Below, one piece after another: positions 62,094-64,000 of a stretch of DNA of 64,000 nt; position 1 is the stretch's first letter; every line of letters starts with the position of its first letter. The stretch is taken from NCBI GenBank assembly GCA_948567375.1, contig OX419755.1:59097945-59161944 (forward strand). Reading direction: 5' to 3'. The position numbers and the translations under genes were made by a program. Below the pieces are notes generated by a model. It ran no database searches and was not told the DNA's origin. It saw nothing but the letters and a program-made list of their open reading frames with translations. The stretch comes from Lunularia cruciata (taxonomy: Eukaryota; Streptophyta; Marchantiopsida; Lunulariales; Lunulariaceae).

Positions 62094-64000
62094 CATACTA
62101 AGAGTAGATTATTTATCAACATTACATAAATTATTATACATAAATGATCATACAAGAAGATGGATTGAATAGGTATTATTATAATAATGAAGTTCATGTA
62201 AGTGTAGAGATTCCAAAAGTTTTTGAATCCTGTGCCATGACCAAAACTATAAGAGTGTAGAAGACTTCATATGGAGGAGTACACCATATCACACGTCTGA
62301 AAATAAGGATCCTTCTAAACAAAAGTCAAATTTGACTTTATAGTTTGTTGATATATGCCATGAAGACGTTATATTATTCTCATCTTCTTCAAATGGCAAC
62401 TTTTACATAAGAAGTTATATGGTACATTTTGTTATTTCAATAAGAGTTGTATGTTTGGAAATCAAAGACATGTTAGATCATAATAAATCTTTGTACCTTT
62501 TACCAAAGCAAGAGTTAATATGAGCTACCGTACAATGATAGAATAGCTTCTATTGATTTTATGATAGATGTTGACCATTGATTGTGAATATTGATCATTG
62601 ATTATTTATAACATGATATATGTAGGATGGGAGATAATTTTCACATTTAGGAAGAGCCTTCAACATGTTGTAACTTCTTTGTGACATAGCGGACGCCCAA
62701 GAGGAGAGGTGTTTTGTCTACTTGAGATTTGATTTTGATACAAAGAACATTACTATTTGTGTTGGATTGGAGGATTTGACATTAAGAGAGTTACCAAAAA
62801 AGGAATTGATGATGATGCAAGGATTGATACGGCTACAAATGAAATTTGAGAGAAATTATGATACCAAAGTTATATCAAATCATTTAACCTAAATGTTTGT
62901 CTATTTGGAGGAACTATAATTTTGATCAGGATGTCTATAAATCTTGGAATCTTAGTGATACTTACAACAAACAAGAACAATATTCAAACCCAAACATTCA
63001 AAAACATATTCAAAGATATTGAAGTCCTTCACAATGTAATGAAGATGGAATATTGGACCAAAATGAAAACATCAAATCTAAAGACAAACATCTTGTATAG
63101 TGCAAATATAAGATGAAGAAATCAAAGGAATGCATATTATGTGGGTTGCCATTCTCAAGGCTCAAATCAAGGAATAGATAAGGAATCATAGCTAGAAATA
63201 ATATAAGAACCTCATCATCAAAGAAGATTAACATTGCTAGTATATGGAGGAAGGTCAACATAGTTATGAGGTTGTATTTGATATATTTTCATGTTAAAAA
63301 CTTTATAAAGAGACATTGAACCCTATTTGGTGTACTAGATCAAAAAAGTGATTGACATTTTTAATGACATTTGATAGAAATGGGTCACATAAATGTTTGA
63401 AGATTGTGAACTTTTAGTATGAAATTCCTTGAATCTATTCTTTTGGATTCTTGAAAACTGATGTAGATGTGTAATTCTACAATATTACTTTGGAACAATA
63501 CTCAACAAAGAGTGCATAATACACTTTCCACTCAAAATGAATCAAGTGATGAAATTGTAGTGTTCTTTGTACGGGAGGAATTCAAGTTAGAGCAAAATAC
63601 TTAGAAAAGATGTTGCAATCTATAAATTGAAGACAAATTTCATCATTGGAGAGGCAAATGTCTATGAAAAATTGAAAAGGGGTTAAGAGAAAGGATAGAA
63701 ACATATAAATTCATATATTGAAATCTTGAGGATACTTCAACCTTGACATTTCATCTTGCATTATTCAATAGACACAAAAGTATTCATTAATCAATTGTGG
63801 AGCATAATTTTATATTATTTACTAGAACTGCTCACTTTGCTGTTTCCTTGAGTCGTTTAGAAAAACAACAATGAGGTTTTGAGAGAGAAAAGATGCAAAT
63901 ATGATCTACTAGAATTACATATACAAAATATATTTTGCTACCATTGGCAAGGATTTAAACATTTAACACAAAGTGAGTTGGATGAGTTCAAGTACACAAA
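62094..64000. other. AT-rich DNA, no gene supported
   Basis: Scattered plus-strand coding-like stretches between about 62640 and 63120 are short. I cannot assign them to a family. They may be remains of a transposon. Confidence 0.3.

Overview
The window looks like nuclear DNA of a land plant with a large, repeat-filled genome. Three things suggest this: degraded plant-type Ty1/copia and Ty3/gypsy elements nested in one another, long AT-rich stretches without genes, and a small island of intron-containing plant genes whose promoters carry telo-box (TTAGGGTTT) signals. A gene resembling the ciliary protein family PIERCE suggests a plant with swimming sperm (cycad, Ginkgo, fern, lycophyte or bryophyte) rather than a flowering plant or conifer. 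This is an inference.

Layout. 1-1.7 kb: a short first exon (692-747, minus strand) of a thiamine-diphosphate enzyme resembling acetolactate synthase; the rest of that gene would lie off the left edge. 1.7-3.85 kb: mostly AT-rich, no convincing gene. 3.86-28.55 kb: one old minus-strand Ty3/gypsy element with a PHD finger after its integrase, opened by three later insertions. These are a Ty1/copia element (8305-16654, 259-bp LTRs, target repeat AAGTG) that itself received two solo LTRs, a plus-strand chromovirus (20593-26431), and a third solo LTR of the same family as the two in the copia. 28.6-39.2 kb: AT-rich DNA with a coiled-coil-like coding relic, a 41-42-bp minisatellite, other short tandem repeats and a TA microsatellite. 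39.2-39.6 kb: a 346-bp insert between 13-bp direct repeats, which looks like a retroposon. 39.7-47.6 kb: a second chromovirus copy joined to a third, 5'-truncated copy. 48.88-49.44 kb: a solo LTR of the PHD gypsy family.

51.7-57.7 kb is the gene island: cytosolic ribosomal protein eL28 (plus strand), a three-exon PIERCE-like gene (minus) and ribosomal protein eL39 (minus). eL28 and eL39 face each other. Their promoters, leaders and first splice donors appear to be homologous copies in inverted orientation, although the two proteins are unrelated. 57.7-64 kb is AT-rich, with an LTR fragment of the PHD gypsy family and a solo LTR of the chromovirus family.

The two ribosomal genes probably share growth-linked control through the duplicated promoter. 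The transposons are fossils and contribute no intact gene. All gene names rest on reading translated sequence against remembered family sequences; no database search was run.
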